DNA of 64,000 nt from Xanthomonas sacchari (GCF_024266585.1 NZ_CP100647.1:2709001-2773000); one strand, 5' to 3'. Shown: positions 31,828 through 41,503, counted from the stretch's first letter. Numbers and translations: made by a program. Notes: a model not told the origin generated them from the sequence alone.

Positions 31828-32166
31828 ATGTCGATGCATCTCCAGTCCCTGTCCCGAGTTGCGGCCATGTCCTGCGATGAACGCAGCAGCGCACACGCGC
31901 CCTCGTCCGAGCCGGTGGCGGACCCCGTGGTCCGGCCGGTGAGCGCGCCGCGACAGCCTGGCCACACCCTGCGACGGCTGGAGGCGCTGGCCCAGGCCGA
32001 GCTGCGGCAGTTGCTGATCGCGCGTGGGCCGTCACCGCAGGACGCGCGCATCGCCGACCCGGTGTGGGCCGGCCTGGCCTGGGACATGGGCCTCAACGGC
32101 AGCGCGGTCGCCGCCGCCGGCACGCCGGCGCCGCTCGTGCACTTCCCGCTCTACGACGGCGACTGA
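31828..32166 (+). CDS. Small hypothetical protein
   Basis: The open frame codes for 112 residues; a second ATG at 31867 (MSCDERSSAHA) could also be the start. Codon use fits the neighbouring genes, and the middle has a helical run TLRRLEALAQAELRQLLIARG, but there is no ribosome-binding site I trust and no recognised family. It lies 91 bases after the chemoreceptor gene on the same strand and immediately before the REP-rich region. It may be real, or a chance frame in high-GC DNA. Confidence 0.4.
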   Translation: MSMHLQSLSRVAAMSCDERSSAHAPSSEPVADPVVRPVSAPRQPGHTLRRLEALAQAELRQLLIARGPSPQDARIADPVWAGLAWDMGLNGSAVAAAGTPAPLVHFPLYDGD

Positions 32167-32348
32167 GCCGATCGCGGTTGCAGTGGTGGCAGCGCGTGGA
32201 GTTTGCTGTGGGAGCGAGTTCAGGGCACCGCCAGAACGTCATCCCGCTCCATTTCGCCTGGGCGCGCGCGGCCGAGCGGCTCATACGCGCTCCGCGGCTG
32301 TATGTAGAAGCGGCATGTAGAAGCGGCTTCAGGGCACCTCTGCATCCT

Positions 32349-32414
32349 GTAGGAGCGGCTTCAGCCGCGACGGGCTTACTGGGAACGATCCGTCGCGGCT
32401 GAAGCCGCTCCTAC
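32349..32414. repeat. REP doublet, perfect 24-base inverted repeat
   Basis: The arm starting GTAGGAGCGGCTTCAGCC at 32349-32372 is repeated exactly in inverted orientation at 32391-32414, with 18 bases between. Each arm is itself a small palindrome (GGCTTCAGCC). This head-to-head pair is the BIME-like form of REP elements mobilised by REP-associated tyrosine (RAYT) transposases. No RAYT gene is in the window. Confidence 0.85.
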
Positions 32415-32563
32415 GTCGGCCGACAGCGTGTCTCGCCAGGCTGCGGCAAAAGGCCACCAAGCGCAGCAGCGTGCGGTCGCGACGAGCCAGCGCCACGTGC
32501 CTGGCCGGCCGCATGCAGTCGGGACTGAACTCCCTGTCCAGCGCCGGATCGCGGGATAGCCTC

Positions 32564-32645
32564 CTGTGGGAGCGACTTCAGTCGCGACGCGTGGCGCCAT
32601 CCGGCGCGTTGATGCCTCCTGCCGTCGGGACTGAAGTCCCTCCTA
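32564..32645. repeat. Second REP doublet, imperfect
   Basis: TGTGGGAGCGACTTCAGTCG (about 32565-32584) and, inverted, CGGGACTGAAGTCCCTCCTA (about 32625-32644) make an imperfect inverted pair of a related REP variant. A lone relative, CGGGACTGAACTCCCTG, is at about 32519-32535, and a diverged copy with TGTGGGAGCGAGTTCAGG at about 32208-32225. Confidence 0.65.
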
Positions 32646-32829
32646 CACCCTGGCTTGCGCGTGGCGAGTGCGCTCCTTAGGCCGTGCCATCCGTCGCGGC
32701 CCAGGCTGCGGAGATATCCCATCGCCTGATGCCGTCGCCGGCGTCGGGTCGCGGCGGAAACCGCCCCTACACGCGACGCGCAACGTCTCTCGCGCTCGCT
32801 CCTACGCTCGGCGCGCAACGCCTCCGGGG

Positions 32830-34149
32830 CTAGCTCGGATTCTCCAGCGAGAACAGATCCGCCTGCTTGTCGTAGGCGAAGTACTCGGCATAGCGCGCCC
32901 AGCTGGTGACCGCCTGCACCGTCTCCGCCGCGTAGGCCTCGGACATGTGGTCTTCCAGCTCGTCGCGGAAGCGGCGCGCCGGCGCGTGATGCGCCGGGCG
33001 CTCGTCGAGCACGCGGCGGATGTGCGCGGCCAACGGCACATAGGTGGCCAGGTGCTGGGCGAACAGCTGCTTGCGCGCATCGGTGCCCAGCTCGGCGAAG
33101 CGCTGCCCGGCCGGGGTCAGTTGCAGGTCGCCCTGTTCGAACACGGCAAAGCGCAGCAGTTGCAGGGTCTCGGCGATCGGGAACAGTTCGTCCACTTCCA
33201 GCTGCAGGCCGGCCGCCAGCGGCGGCAGGTCGGCGCGGCCGTGGTAGGGCTCGGCCGCCACCGCCTCGATCAGGCCGGCCAGCAGGTTGCTCGACACCCG
33301 CGGCAGGACCATGGCGATGCCGCTGCCCGGGAACACGCCCTCGCGGGTCTGCGGCCGCTGCGGGCTGGCGGTCATGCGTGCGTAGATGTCGTCGACCAGG
33401 GCGCGGAACGCCGGTGCCAGGCGGTTGCGCGGCTGCGGCAGGGTCACCTCGATCTCGCCGATCACCCGCCCCGGGTTGGCGCCGAAGATGACGATGCGGT
33501 CGCACATCAGCACCGCCTCTTCGATGTTGTGGGTGACCATCAGGATCGATTCGATCGGCATGCGCCCTTCCGACCACAGGTCCAGCAGGTCGGTGCGCAG
33601 GGTCTCGGCGGTGAGCACGTCCAGCGCCGAGAACGGCTCGTCCATCAGCAGCAGCTTCGGCCGCACCACCAGCGCCCGCGCCAGGCCCACGCGCTGGCGC
33701 ATGCCGCCGGACAGTTCCTTCGGGTAGGCGCCCTCGTAGCCGTCCAGGCCGATCAGGTCGATCGCCGCCAGGGCGCGCCGGCGGCGTTCGTCGGCGGCCA
33801 CGCCGCGCGCCTCCAGGCCCACTTCCACGTTCTGCAGCACGGTCAGCCACGGAAACAGGGCGAAGCTCTGGAACACCATGGCGATGTCGTCGGCCACCTG
33901 GCCCGGCGCGGCGTCGCGGAAGGCGATGCTGCCGGCGCTGGGCTGCAGCAGCCCGGCGATGGCGCGCAGCAGGGTCGACTTGCCCGAGCCGGAACGGCCG
34001 AGCAGGCCCACGATCTGCCCCGAGTGCAGGGTCAGGTCGACGTCCTCCAGCACCACCAGCGGCGTGGCCCCGCCCTTGTCGTAGCTCTTGCGCACGCCCT
34101 GCACGCGGACCAGCGGGGCGCGCTCGGGCACGCTTGCGGAATAGCTCAT
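32830..34149 (-). CDS. ABC transporter ATP-binding protein with C-terminal AAA-associated domain
   Basis: The 439-residue protein has an N-terminal nucleotide-binding domain of the nitrate/sulfonate/taurine importer class: Walker A GRSGSGKST (about 49-57), signature LSGGMRQR, Walker B LLLMDEPFSALD. The last 170 residues are an extra helical domain, as in proteins annotated AAA_assoc_C. It pairs with the double permease encoded just upstream on the same strand (16-base gap). No substrate-binding protein gene is close by, so substrate cannot be named. Confidence 0.88.
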   Translation of the reverse strand: MSYSASVPERAPLVRVQGVRKSYDKGGATPLVVLEDVDLTLHSGQIVGLLGRSGSGKSTLLRAIAGLLQPSAGSIAFRDAAPGQVADDIAMVFQSFALFPWLTVLQNVEVGLEARGVAADERRRRALAAIDLIGLDGYEGAYPKELSGGMRQRVGLARALVVRPKLLLMDEPFSALDVLTAETLRTDLLDLWSEGRMPIESILMVTHNIEEAVLMCDRIVIFGANPGRVIGEIEVTLPQPRNRLAPAFRALVDDIYARMTASPQRPQTREGVFPGSGIAMVLPRVSSNLLAGLIEAVAAEPYHGRADLPPLAAGLQLEVDELFPIAETLQLLRFAVFEQGDLQLTPAGQRFAELGTDARKQLFAQHLATYVPLAAHIRRVLDERPAHHAPARRFRDELEDHMSEAYAAETVQAVTSWARYAEYFAYDKQADLFSLENPS

Positions 34150-34165
34150 GGTCGGTCTCCTGGAA

Positions 34166-35923
34166 TCAGTCGAAACGCAGGCGGCGTTCGGCGAAGACGT
34201 ACAGGCGTCGCCATACCGCACGGTTGAAGAGGGTCACGAACAGCGACATCACCGCCACCCCGAGCAGCACCCGCGCGCCATCGCCGGCGGCGGTGGCGCG
34301 GGCGATGTAGGCGCCCAGGCCGTAGGCCTGCACCTGGGTATGGCCCCAGCTGGCCAGCTCGGCCACGATGCTGGCGTTCCAGGAACCGCCGGACGCGGTC
34401 AGCGCGCCGGTGATGTAGTACGGGAAGATGCCGGGCAGGATCACCCGCCGCCACCAGGTCCACGAACGCAGGTGGTAGATGCTCGCCGCCTCGCGCAGAT
34501 CGGTGGGAAAGGCGCTGGCGCCGGCGATCACGTTGAACAGGATGTACCACTGGGTGCCGAGGATCATCAGCGGCGACAGCCAGATGTTGGGATCGGCGCC
34601 GGTGCGGACGATGGCCAGCACCGCGAACGGGAACAGCACGTTGGCCGGGAACGCGGCCAGGAACTGCGCCAGCGGCTGCACCCGCTGCGCCACCTTCGGA
34701 CGCAACCCGATCCACACGCCGATCGGCACCCACACCAGGCTGGCCAGGGCGATCAGCACCACGACCCGCAACAGCGTGGCCAGGCCGCCGCCGAAGGCCT
34801 CGGCGAGGTCGTGCAGGCCCAGATGACGGCGGCCGTAGTCGTAGGCGAACCAGGCCGCGGCGGCGCCGGCCAAGGCCAGCGCCGCGCTCCACAGCCGGTC
34901 GCCCCACACCCCGCTGCCGCCGGACGGGCGCGCCGCGGCCGCAGGCTGCGGCTGGCGCCGCGGTGCCCAGCGCAGCAGCATCGCACGCTGCCAGACCCAG
35001 GCCAGCGGCGCGACCAGGCGCTTGGCCAGGCGCGTGCGCCGCAGCAGGTCGTACAGCCACGACTGCGGCTTGTCCTGCGAGGCGGTGAGTTCGGCGCGGA
35101 ACTTGTCCGACCAGGCCACGATCGGGCGGAACAGCAACTGGTCGTACAGCGCGATCAGCACCGCCATCGCCACGACCGCCCAACCGACCGCGGCGAAGTT
35201 GCGCTGGGCGATCGCCAGCGCCAGGTACGAGCCGATGCCGGGCAATTCCAGGGTGTGGTCGCCGACGCTGATCGCCTCGGAGGCGACGACGAAGAACCAG
35301 CCGCCGGACATGGACATCATCATGTTCCAGATCAGCGACGGCGTGGCATACGGCGCCTCCAGCCGCCAGAAGCGCTGCCAGGCGCTGAGCCCGAAGCCGC
35401 GCGCCACTTCGTCCAGGTCGCGCGGCACGTTGCGCAGCGACTGGTAGAACGAGAACGCCATGTTCCAGGCCTGGCTGGTGAAGATGGCGAAGATCGAGGC
35501 CAGCTCCGCGCCGATCTGGCGGCCGGGGAACAGGCCCAGGAAGAAGGTCACGGTGAAGGTGAGGAAGCCCAGCACCGGCACCGACTGCAGGATGTCCAGC
35601 GCCGGCACGATCACCCGTTCGGCGCGCCGGCTCTTCGCGGCCAGGGTCGCCACCACGAAGGTGAAGAGCAACGAGGCGGCCATCGCCGCGAACATGCGCA
35701 AGGTGGTGCGCAGGCCGTACTCGGGCAACTGCCACAGATCCAGCGACACCGCGGCGGTGCCCGCCGGCGGCAGCGGCGCGCGCATGTCGGCGGCGCCGTG
35801 CAGCAGCAACGCGCCCAGCCCCAGCAGCAACCCGAACACCGCCAGGTCGTGCAGGTTGGGCAGCACGCCGGGGCGGGCGGCGAGCTGTTCGGGCGCGGAG
35901 CGGTCGCGTGCGAATGGCAGCAT
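34166..35923 (-). CDS. ABC transporter permease, fused double domain
   Basis: The 585-residue protein contains two BPD-type permease domains in one chain. The first (about 70-270) has the loop EVARGFGLSAWQRFWRLEAPYATPSLIW and the second (about 370-575) has DLREAASIYHLRSWTWWRRVILPGIFPYYITG; both are EAA-type loops that contact the ATPase. It therefore replaces the usual permease dimer. The start at 35923 has an upstream TCCT/AGGA context. Substrate unknown; the type resembles nitrate, sulfonate or bicarbonate importers. Confidence 0.88.
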   Translation of the reverse strand: MLPFARDRSAPEQLAARPGVLPNLHDLAVFGLLLGLGALLLHGAADMRAPLPPAGTAAVSLDLWQLPEYGLRTTLRMFAAMAASLLFTFVVATLAAKSRRAERVIVPALDILQSVPVLGFLTFTVTFFLGLFPGRQIGAELASIFAIFTSQAWNMAFSFYQSLRNVPRDLDEVARGFGLSAWQRFWRLEAPYATPSLIWNMMMSMSGGWFFVVASEAISVGDHTLELPGIGSYLALAIAQRNFAAVGWAVVAMAVLIALYDQLLFRPIVAWSDKFRAELTASQDKPQSWLYDLLRRTRLAKRLVAPLAWVWQRAMLLRWAPRRQPQPAAAARPSGGSGVWGDRLWSAALALAGAAAAWFAYDYGRRHLGLHDLAEAFGGGLATLLRVVVLIALASLVWVPIGVWIGLRPKVAQRVQPLAQFLAAFPANVLFPFAVLAIVRTGADPNIWLSPLMILGTQWYILFNVIAGASAFPTDLREAASIYHLRSWTWWRRVILPGIFPYYITGALTASGGSWNASIVAELASWGHTQVQAYGLGAYIARATAAGDGARVLLGVAVMSLFVTLFNRAVWRRLYVFAERRLRFD

Positions 35924-36443
35924 AGGAAAATCCGGCAGGAGCGGCAGGCGGGGGCCGCAGGGAAGAAGGAAGCTGGCGCAGGCCGCGAAGCGGACCGCCC
36001 AGTGTGACCGGGGAAGATGTACGCCGTGCGTCAGCCGCTGCCGGCCGCGCCGGCATCCGCAGGCGCGGCGGTGCAGGCATGGCGTCGCCGCAGCGCACGG
36101 CCGAGCGGCGGCGGCGGATGGATCAGGGGCGATGGCAGGCGCATGGGCGGCTCCGACGGCGGGCAACGCCAGGGGCTACGCTCGGAGTCCTCGCGGATCG
36201 GCTTGCGCTTTTTCGGAATCAAGGCCAGCGCCGCAAGGGGCTGGCGAACGATCCCGTCCTGAGCGGACGGGACCCATCTGGGACGACCCAGACCGTGGCG
36301 GTCCTGTCAGCTCTGTCGCTGCAGCGTCGGTCTAGGATGACTGTCCAAGGAAGGTGGCCTCTGGCCGGGAAACGATGGGCGCGCGCAGTATAGCCAGCTG
36401 CTGCGCCGCCGCAAGTGCGCGCGGCGCAGCGGCGGCGGCGCAT
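35924..36443. other. Intergenic stretch without a recognised gene
   Basis: Between the permease and the GGDEF-EAL gene, both transcribed on the minus strand, there are 520 bases. Short open frames in several phases have no ribosome-binding site or recognisable product. A few GC-rich hairpins are present, the clearest CCCGTCC/GGACGGG at 36253-36271. No known riboswitch class was recognised. The minus-strand leader of the transporter must lie here. Confidence 0.6.
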
Positions 36444-39290
36444 TCACTGCGCAGCCAGCACCAGCCGCGGATGCGTGGCCGGCGCCACCTGCTGGCGCGC
36501 GCGCAACCACGCCGCCAGCTCGCGCGGCGGCAACGGCCGCGAGTGCAGATAGCCCTGGATCTCGTCGCAGCCCTGCTCGCGCAGTAGCGCCTCTTCCTGC
36601 GCCGTCTCCACGCCCTCGGCCACCACCTGCATGCCCAGCGCGTGGCCGAGCTGCACGATCGCCTGGGTGACCTTGGCGGTGCCGCTGTCGTGCAGCATGT
36701 CCTGCACGAAGCTGCGGTCGATCTTCAGCCGCTGCACCGGGAAGCGGTTGAGGTAATGCAGGTTGGAGAAGCCGGTGCCGAAATCGTCGACCGCCAGCAG
36801 CACGCCTTCCTGCTCGAACAGTTCGAAGCAGCGGCGCAGCGACTCGCTGTCGCGGATCAGCGCCGACTCGGTCAGCTCCAGTTCCAGCCGTTTCGGCGAC
36901 CAGCCATTGCGCTGGCACAGCTCGATCACCCGCTCGGCGAAGCCGCGGTCGCGCAACTGCATCGCCGACACGTTCACCGAGACCCGGTCGAAACTCAGCC
37001 CGGCCGCATCCCAGGCCGCGGCCTGGCGGCAGGCCTCGCCGATCACCCAGTCGCCCAGGCGCACGATCTCGCCGCATTCCTCGGCGATGGGAATGAATTC
37101 GGCCGGATTGCAGTGGCCGTGGCCGGGACGGTGCCAGCGCAGCAGCGCTTCCACCGCCGGCGCCCGCTCGCCCGCCGCGTGCACCAGCGGCTGGTACACC
37201 AGCGCGAACTCCTCGCGGTCCAGTGCGCCGTGCAGGGCATGTTCGATCTCCAGGCGCCGCTGCGCGCGCAGCAGCACGTCCTGGCTATAGTAGTGGCAGG
37301 TGTTGCGCCCGGATTCCTTGGCCGCGTACATCGCCGCATCGGCCGCACGCAGCAGGCCATCGAAGTCCTGGCGTCCCTCCTCCATCAGCGCGATGCCGAT
37401 GCTGGCGCCGATCTTGATCACGTTCTCGCCGCTATGCAGCGGCTCGGCCAGCGCCGCGATCAGCTTGCGCGCCACGTGCCCGGCGTCGCCGGGCTCGGCC
37501 AGGTCGCGCAGCACCACCACGAACTCGTCGCCGCTGAAGCGGCCGAACAGGTCGCTGGTGCGCAGTTGCTGGTGCATGCGGGTGGCCGCCAGCTTCAGCA
37601 AGGCGTCGCCGGTGGCGTGGCCGAAGGAGTCGTTGATGCTCTTGAAGCCGTCCAGGTCGACGAACAGCATCGCCAGCGTGGTGCCGCGCCCTACCGCATC
37701 GTGCATCGCCTTCTCGGCCTGCTCGCGCAGCAACTGGCGGTTCGGCAGGCCGGTCAGCAAATCGTAGTGGGCCAGCAATTCGATGCGCTCGCTGGCCTCG
37801 CGCTCGCGGGTGATGTCGCGGAACAGCACCACGAAGCGCTGCGGCAGGCCGTCGCGTTCGTCCAGCTCGATCAGCACCTGCACCCAGATGCGCTGCCCGG
37901 ACGGGCGGTGGAAACACAGGTCCAGTTGCTCCGGCAGGCCGCCCTGGGCGATGCGCACCAGCGCCGCCTCGAACGCATCGCGCGAGTCCTGGGTGTACAG
38001 CGCCAGCGCGTGGTCAAGGTCGATGACCTCCTTGCGCAGGCCATGGATGCGGTAGCACTCCTCGGTCCACTGCATGCGCCGGGTGCCGACCTCGATCTCG
38101 CAGCCGCCGATCTTGCCCAGCGCCGAGACCCGGTTGAGCAGTTCGGTGCGCCAGCGGATCAGCGCGTCGGTCTGGCGCTGCTCGGTGATGTTCTGCACCT
38201 GGCCGAGCACCCGCTGGATGCGGCCGTCGGCCTCCAGCTGCGGCTGCGCCCATACCCGCAGGTGCAGCGGCGCCTCGCTGCCGCGCACCAGCTCGACCTC
38301 GAAATTGGCCGGCTTGGCCTCGCGCACCATGCGCCGCCAGATCGAGACCACCTGCGCCATCGAATCGCGGCTGAGCAGGCGCAGCCAGCCGCGGCTGCTG
38401 GGCGCCTGCTGGTCGTCCAGGCCGGTGACGCGCAGGAACTCGCGCGAGCACCACACCCGGTCGCGCAGCGGATCCCAGGACCAGCTGCCCATGCGGGTCA
38501 TGCGCTGCGCCTCGCGCAGCAGGGTCTGCTGGTCGCGCAGGCGCTGCTCGAGCAGCTTCTGCTCGTGGATGTCGGTGTGCGTGCCGATCATGCGCAGCGG
38601 GCTGCCGTCGGCGGTGCGCGCCACGATGCGGCCGCGGTCCAGGATCCAGTGCCACTGCCCGTCCTGCCGGCGCAGGCGGAACTCGCACATGTAGGTTTCG
38701 GTGCGGCCCTCGAAGTGCGCGCGGATCGCCTGGCGCAGGCGCTCCTGGTCGTCGCCGTGGACCAGCGGCAGCAGCGCGTTCAGGCCATCGGCCGGGGCAT
38801 CGCCGGCGTAGCCGAGCATCCGCTTCCAGCGTTCGGAGCGGAAGATCGTGTCGCTGGGGATGTCCCAGTCCCACAGGCCGTGCTCGGCGCTGTCCAGGGC
38901 GATCTCCCAGCGGGTGGCACCGTCGCTGCCGACCGGTTCGGGCACGCTGAGGGTATAGGCCAGCAGGCCGCCGCTGTCGTCGCGGACCGCGCGCAACCAG
39001 CCGTCCAGGCGCCGCCCGGCGGTACCGGGCAAGGCGCAGGCCAGCATCGTCTCGCCGCCGAGCAGGCGCTCGCGGACCGCACGCAACAGCTCGGCGTACG
39101 CCTCCACCGTGCGCGGCAGCTCCAGTGCCTGCGCTGCCCGGTTCGCCGCCAGCGGCCTGCCGTCGGCGTCCAACAGGACGAGCGCCGAGGTGAGCGGGTG
39201 CTGCAGCAAGCTTGCGATGACGCCTTGATCCACGCCGAGATGCTCCGTTTCGCCGCCCTGAAGGCCAGCGGTCGAAGGTGATAACGGCAC
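36444..39290 (-). CDS. PAS-GGDEF-EAL c-di-GMP turnover protein
   Basis: The 948-residue protein has no membrane segment. Several PAS-like domains fill residues about 20-505, then GGDEF (about 515-675) and EAL (about 690-935). The GGDEF signature reads SGDEF (RFSGDEFVVV), a change in the first Gly. The EAL domain keeps all catalytic residues: EALLRW, Asn in SVNVSAM, ELTES, DDFGTG, Lys in RLKIDRSF, EGVET and Gln in IQGYL, so phosphodiesterase activity is likely. The start is a GTG at 39290; no ATG is in a suitable place. It is divergent from the RavS-like kinase gene. Confidence 0.9.
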   Translation of the reverse strand: MPLSPSTAGLQGGETEHLGVDQGVIASLLQHPLTSALVLLDADGRPLAANRAAQALELPRTVEAYAELLRAVRERLLGGETMLACALPGTAGRRLDGWLRAVRDDSGGLLAYTLSVPEPVGSDGATRWEIALDSAEHGLWDWDIPSDTIFRSERWKRMLGYAGDAPADGLNALLPLVHGDDQERLRQAIRAHFEGRTETYMCEFRLRRQDGQWHWILDRGRIVARTADGSPLRMIGTHTDIHEQKLLEQRLRDQQTLLREAQRMTRMGSWSWDPLRDRVWCSREFLRVTGLDDQQAPSSRGWLRLLSRDSMAQVVSIWRRMVREAKPANFEVELVRGSEAPLHLRVWAQPQLEADGRIQRVLGQVQNITEQRQTDALIRWRTELLNRVSALGKIGGCEIEVGTRRMQWTEECYRIHGLRKEVIDLDHALALYTQDSRDAFEAALVRIAQGGLPEQLDLCFHRPSGQRIWVQVLIELDERDGLPQRFVVLFRDITREREASERIELLAHYDLLTGLPNRQLLREQAEKAMHDAVGRGTTLAMLFVDLDGFKSINDSFGHATGDALLKLAATRMHQQLRTSDLFGRFSGDEFVVVLRDLAEPGDAGHVARKLIAALAEPLHSGENVIKIGASIGIALMEEGRQDFDGLLRAADAAMYAAKESGRNTCHYYSQDVLLRAQRRLEIEHALHGALDREEFALVYQPLVHAAGERAPAVEALLRWHRPGHGHCNPAEFIPIAEECGEIVRLGDWVIGEACRQAAAWDAAGLSFDRVSVNVSAMQLRDRGFAERVIELCQRNGWSPKRLELELTESALIRDSESLRRCFELFEQEGVLLAVDDFGTGFSNLHYLNRFPVQRLKIDRSFVQDMLHDSGTAKVTQAIVQLGHALGMQVVAEGVETAQEEALLREQGCDEIQGYLHSRPLPPRELAAWLRARQQVAPATHPRLVLAAQ

Positions 39291-39396
39291 CCGGCGGCAT
39301 TAATTGAGCGCCGGCACCGCCCGGCGATGGGCCGCGGCGGCCGTCAGCGGCTAAGATGTCCGCCGGACACGGACCACCGCAGCAGGCTGCCGGGGC

Positions 39397-41499
39397 ATGC
39401 AACCACAACGCGACAGCGCCCCGCCCATCCAGGCGACCTCCGGCATGCGCCTGGCGCAACGCCTGGACCACGGCATCTGGCGGGTGGTGCTGCTGTACGT
39501 GCTGCTGGGACTGGCGCTGTCGATTGGCAGCGACCTGATTTTGGTGCATTTCGTAGACGATCCCGACACGTTGATCGTCCTGCAGTTGGTCAACGACGCC
39601 CTGTTCCTGGCCCTGACCGCGGTCGCCCTGTATTACCTGCTGCGCCCGCTGGTGCGCGCCGCGGTGCAGGCGCACACCCGGCTGGCGCTGTCGGAAGCCG
39701 GCTACCGGCAGATGTTCCACGCCAATCCCAGCCCGATGCTGGTCTACGACCTGGAAAGCCTGCGCATCCTCGACGTCAACCCCGCCGCGGTCGCCTTCTT
39801 CGGCTGGTCGCACGACGAATTCGTGGGCCTGGAGCTGGCCCGGCTGTGGCCGCCCAGCGCCAGCGCCCGCCTGGCCGAAGTGATCGAGACCATCCGGCAG
39901 ACCCCGTCCAAGACCTGCGTGGTGGCCGAGCCGCTGCGCCTGCGCGACGGCAGCCAGTGCATGGCCGAGGCGCGCAGCACCAGCCTGGACTACCACGGCC
40001 GGCAGGCGCGACTGGTGGTGGTCAGCGACCGCAGCGCCGAATACGACGCGCAGCGCCGCCGCGACCAGGCCCTGCAGCATCTGCAGGAAGCGCAGGCGAT
40101 CGCGCGGCTGGGCTCCTGGCAACTCGACCGGGCCAGCGGCCTGGGCCGCTATTCCGAGCAGGTCTACCGGATGCTTGGCCGGCGCGTGCCGGACCAGCCG
40201 CGCCAGCACCGCCTGGAGGAGCTGCTGGTGCCGCCGGACGTGGCGTCGCAGGCGCGCATCCAGCGGGTGATCGAGGACCTGTGCGGCAGCGCGCCGCTGC
40301 AACTGGACATGCTGCTGCCGGTACTGGCCGCCGACGGCCAGGCGCGCATGCTGCACCTGCGCGCCGAGTCGGCCAGCGACGACGACGGCGGCGCCTGCGT
40401 CCACGGCACCCTGCAGGACGTGACCGAGCACGAGCGCTCGCGGCGCCTGCTGCACGAGCGCGAGGAACAGTTCCGCGAACTGGTGCGGGTGCTGCCGGAC
40501 GGCGTGGCGATCCTGCACCAGGAACACGTGCTGTACGCCAATGCCGCCTGCGCCGGGCAATTCGGCTTCGAGGGCGAGAACCTGCTCGGCGAGCCCCTGC
40601 AAGGCCTGGTCGACAGCGCCGACCTGGCGCAGGTGCGGCAGCGGATGGGCGCGGCCGGGGCCAAGGGCGAACGCGGCGCCACCGCGCGCATGCGCCGCCG
40701 CGACGGCTCGCTGTTCCACGCCGGGCTGTCGTTCGGCAACGTCCGCTACAGCGGCCGCGACTGCAAGCTGTTGATCGTGCGCGACCTCAGCGAACCGGAG
40801 CGCATGCGCGACGCGCTGGCGCAGAGCAACCGCGAACTGCAGGCGATGGCGCGGCGCCTGTTCTCGCTGCAGGAGGACGAACGCCGCGCGATCTCGCGCG
40901 ACCTGCACGACGACATCGGCCAGGCGATCACCGCGATGAAGCTGTCCGCGCACGCGGCGCTGGACGAGACCGACGCCGCGCGCCGCCGCGAGGACCTGGA
41001 CGAGATCGTGAGCCTGGCCGACAGCAGCATCACCAAGCTGCGCAACCTGTCCACGCTGCTGCGGCCGCCGCAGTTGGACGCGCTGGGCCTGGAGGCGGCG
41101 CTGCGCTGGCAGGCCGGCATGCTGTTCCGCGCCTCGCCGGTGCGCCTGCACCTGGACATCGCCGCCCTGCCCGAGCGCCCCAGCGGCGAGGTCGAGCAGG
41201 CCTGTTTCCGCATCGCCCAGGAGAGCCTGACCAACGTGCTGCGCCATGCCAGCGCCGGCGAGGTGCGGATGACCCTCGGCGACGAGGAACGCCAACGCCT
41301 GCGCCTGGAAGTGGTCGACGATGGCGACGGCTTCGACCCGGCCGGACCGCGCGGCCTGGGCCTGATCGTGATGCGCGAGCGCGCGCAGAGCGCCGGCGGT
41401 ACCCTGCAGATCGACACCGCGCCGGGCGCCGGCACCCGGGTGACGCTGTGCCTGCCCTACGCCACCGCGGCATCGCCGTCGCCCTCTCCTGGAACCTGA
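39397..41499 (+). CDS. ravS: PAS-containing sensor histidine kinase, RavS-like
   Basis: The 700-residue protein has two N-terminal membrane helices (about 28-48 and 60-82) with hardly any periplasmic part, three PAS-like regions (about 95-220, 230-350 and 360-475), then a HisKA_3 dimerisation domain with His504 in SRDLHDDIGQ and an HATPase domain (ESLTNVLRHA, DDGDGFDP, GLGLIVMRERA). This is the NarL-type kinase family. The RavR-like regulator follows by four bases, an arrangement known for RavS-RavR in Xanthomonas campestris, where RavS binds c-di-GMP (from memory). A start at 39445 is possible. Confidence 0.8.
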   Translation: MQPQRDSAPPIQATSGMRLAQRLDHGIWRVVLLYVLLGLALSIGSDLILVHFVDDPDTLIVLQLVNDALFLALTAVALYYLLRPLVRAAVQAHTRLALSEAGYRQMFHANPSPMLVYDLESLRILDVNPAAVAFFGWSHDEFVGLELARLWPPSASARLAEVIETIRQTPSKTCVVAEPLRLRDGSQCMAEARSTSLDYHGRQARLVVVSDRSAEYDAQRRRDQALQHLQEAQAIARLGSWQLDRASGLGRYSEQVYRMLGRRVPDQPRQHRLEELLVPPDVASQARIQRVIEDLCGSAPLQLDMLLPVLAADGQARMLHLRAESASDDDGGACVHGTLQDVTEHERSRRLLHEREEQFRELVRVLPDGVAILHQEHVLYANAACAGQFGFEGENLLGEPLQGLVDSADLAQVRQRMGAAGAKGERGATARMRRRDGSLFHAGLSFGNVRYSGRDCKLLIVRDLSEPERMRDALAQSNRELQAMARRLFSLQEDERRAISRDLHDDIGQAITAMKLSAHAALDETDAARRREDLDEIVSLADSSITKLRNLSTLLRPPQLDALGLEAALRWQAGMLFRASPVRLHLDIAALPERPSGEVEQACFRIAQESLTNVLRHASAGEVRMTLGDEERQRLRLEVVDDGDGFDPAGPRGLGLIVMRERAQSAGGTLQIDTAPGAGTRVTLCLPYATAASPSPSPGT

Positions 41500-41503
41500 G
41501 CCG

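Larger units (their letters stand above)
32167..32829. other. Gene-free stretch rich in REP-like palindromes
   Basis: About 660 bases separate the small hypothetical gene from the convergent ABC-ATPase gene. No convincing gene is seen. The stretch holds several copies and remnants of a Xanthomonas-type REP with core GGAGCGGCTTCAGCCGCGAC or its variant GGGACTGAAGTCCC, in both directions. Confidence 0.75.

Noticed and set aside
36004-36393. Plus-strand frame of about 129 codons in the spacer between permease and GGDEF-EAL genes
   Set aside because: Arg-rich, no ribosome site, no domain, and opposite to the leader of the transporter operon.
35924-36443. Possible riboswitch in the leader of the ABC importer
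   Set aside because: Hairpins are present, but no conserved core of TPP, cobalamin, guanidine, SAM or other known classes could be matched.
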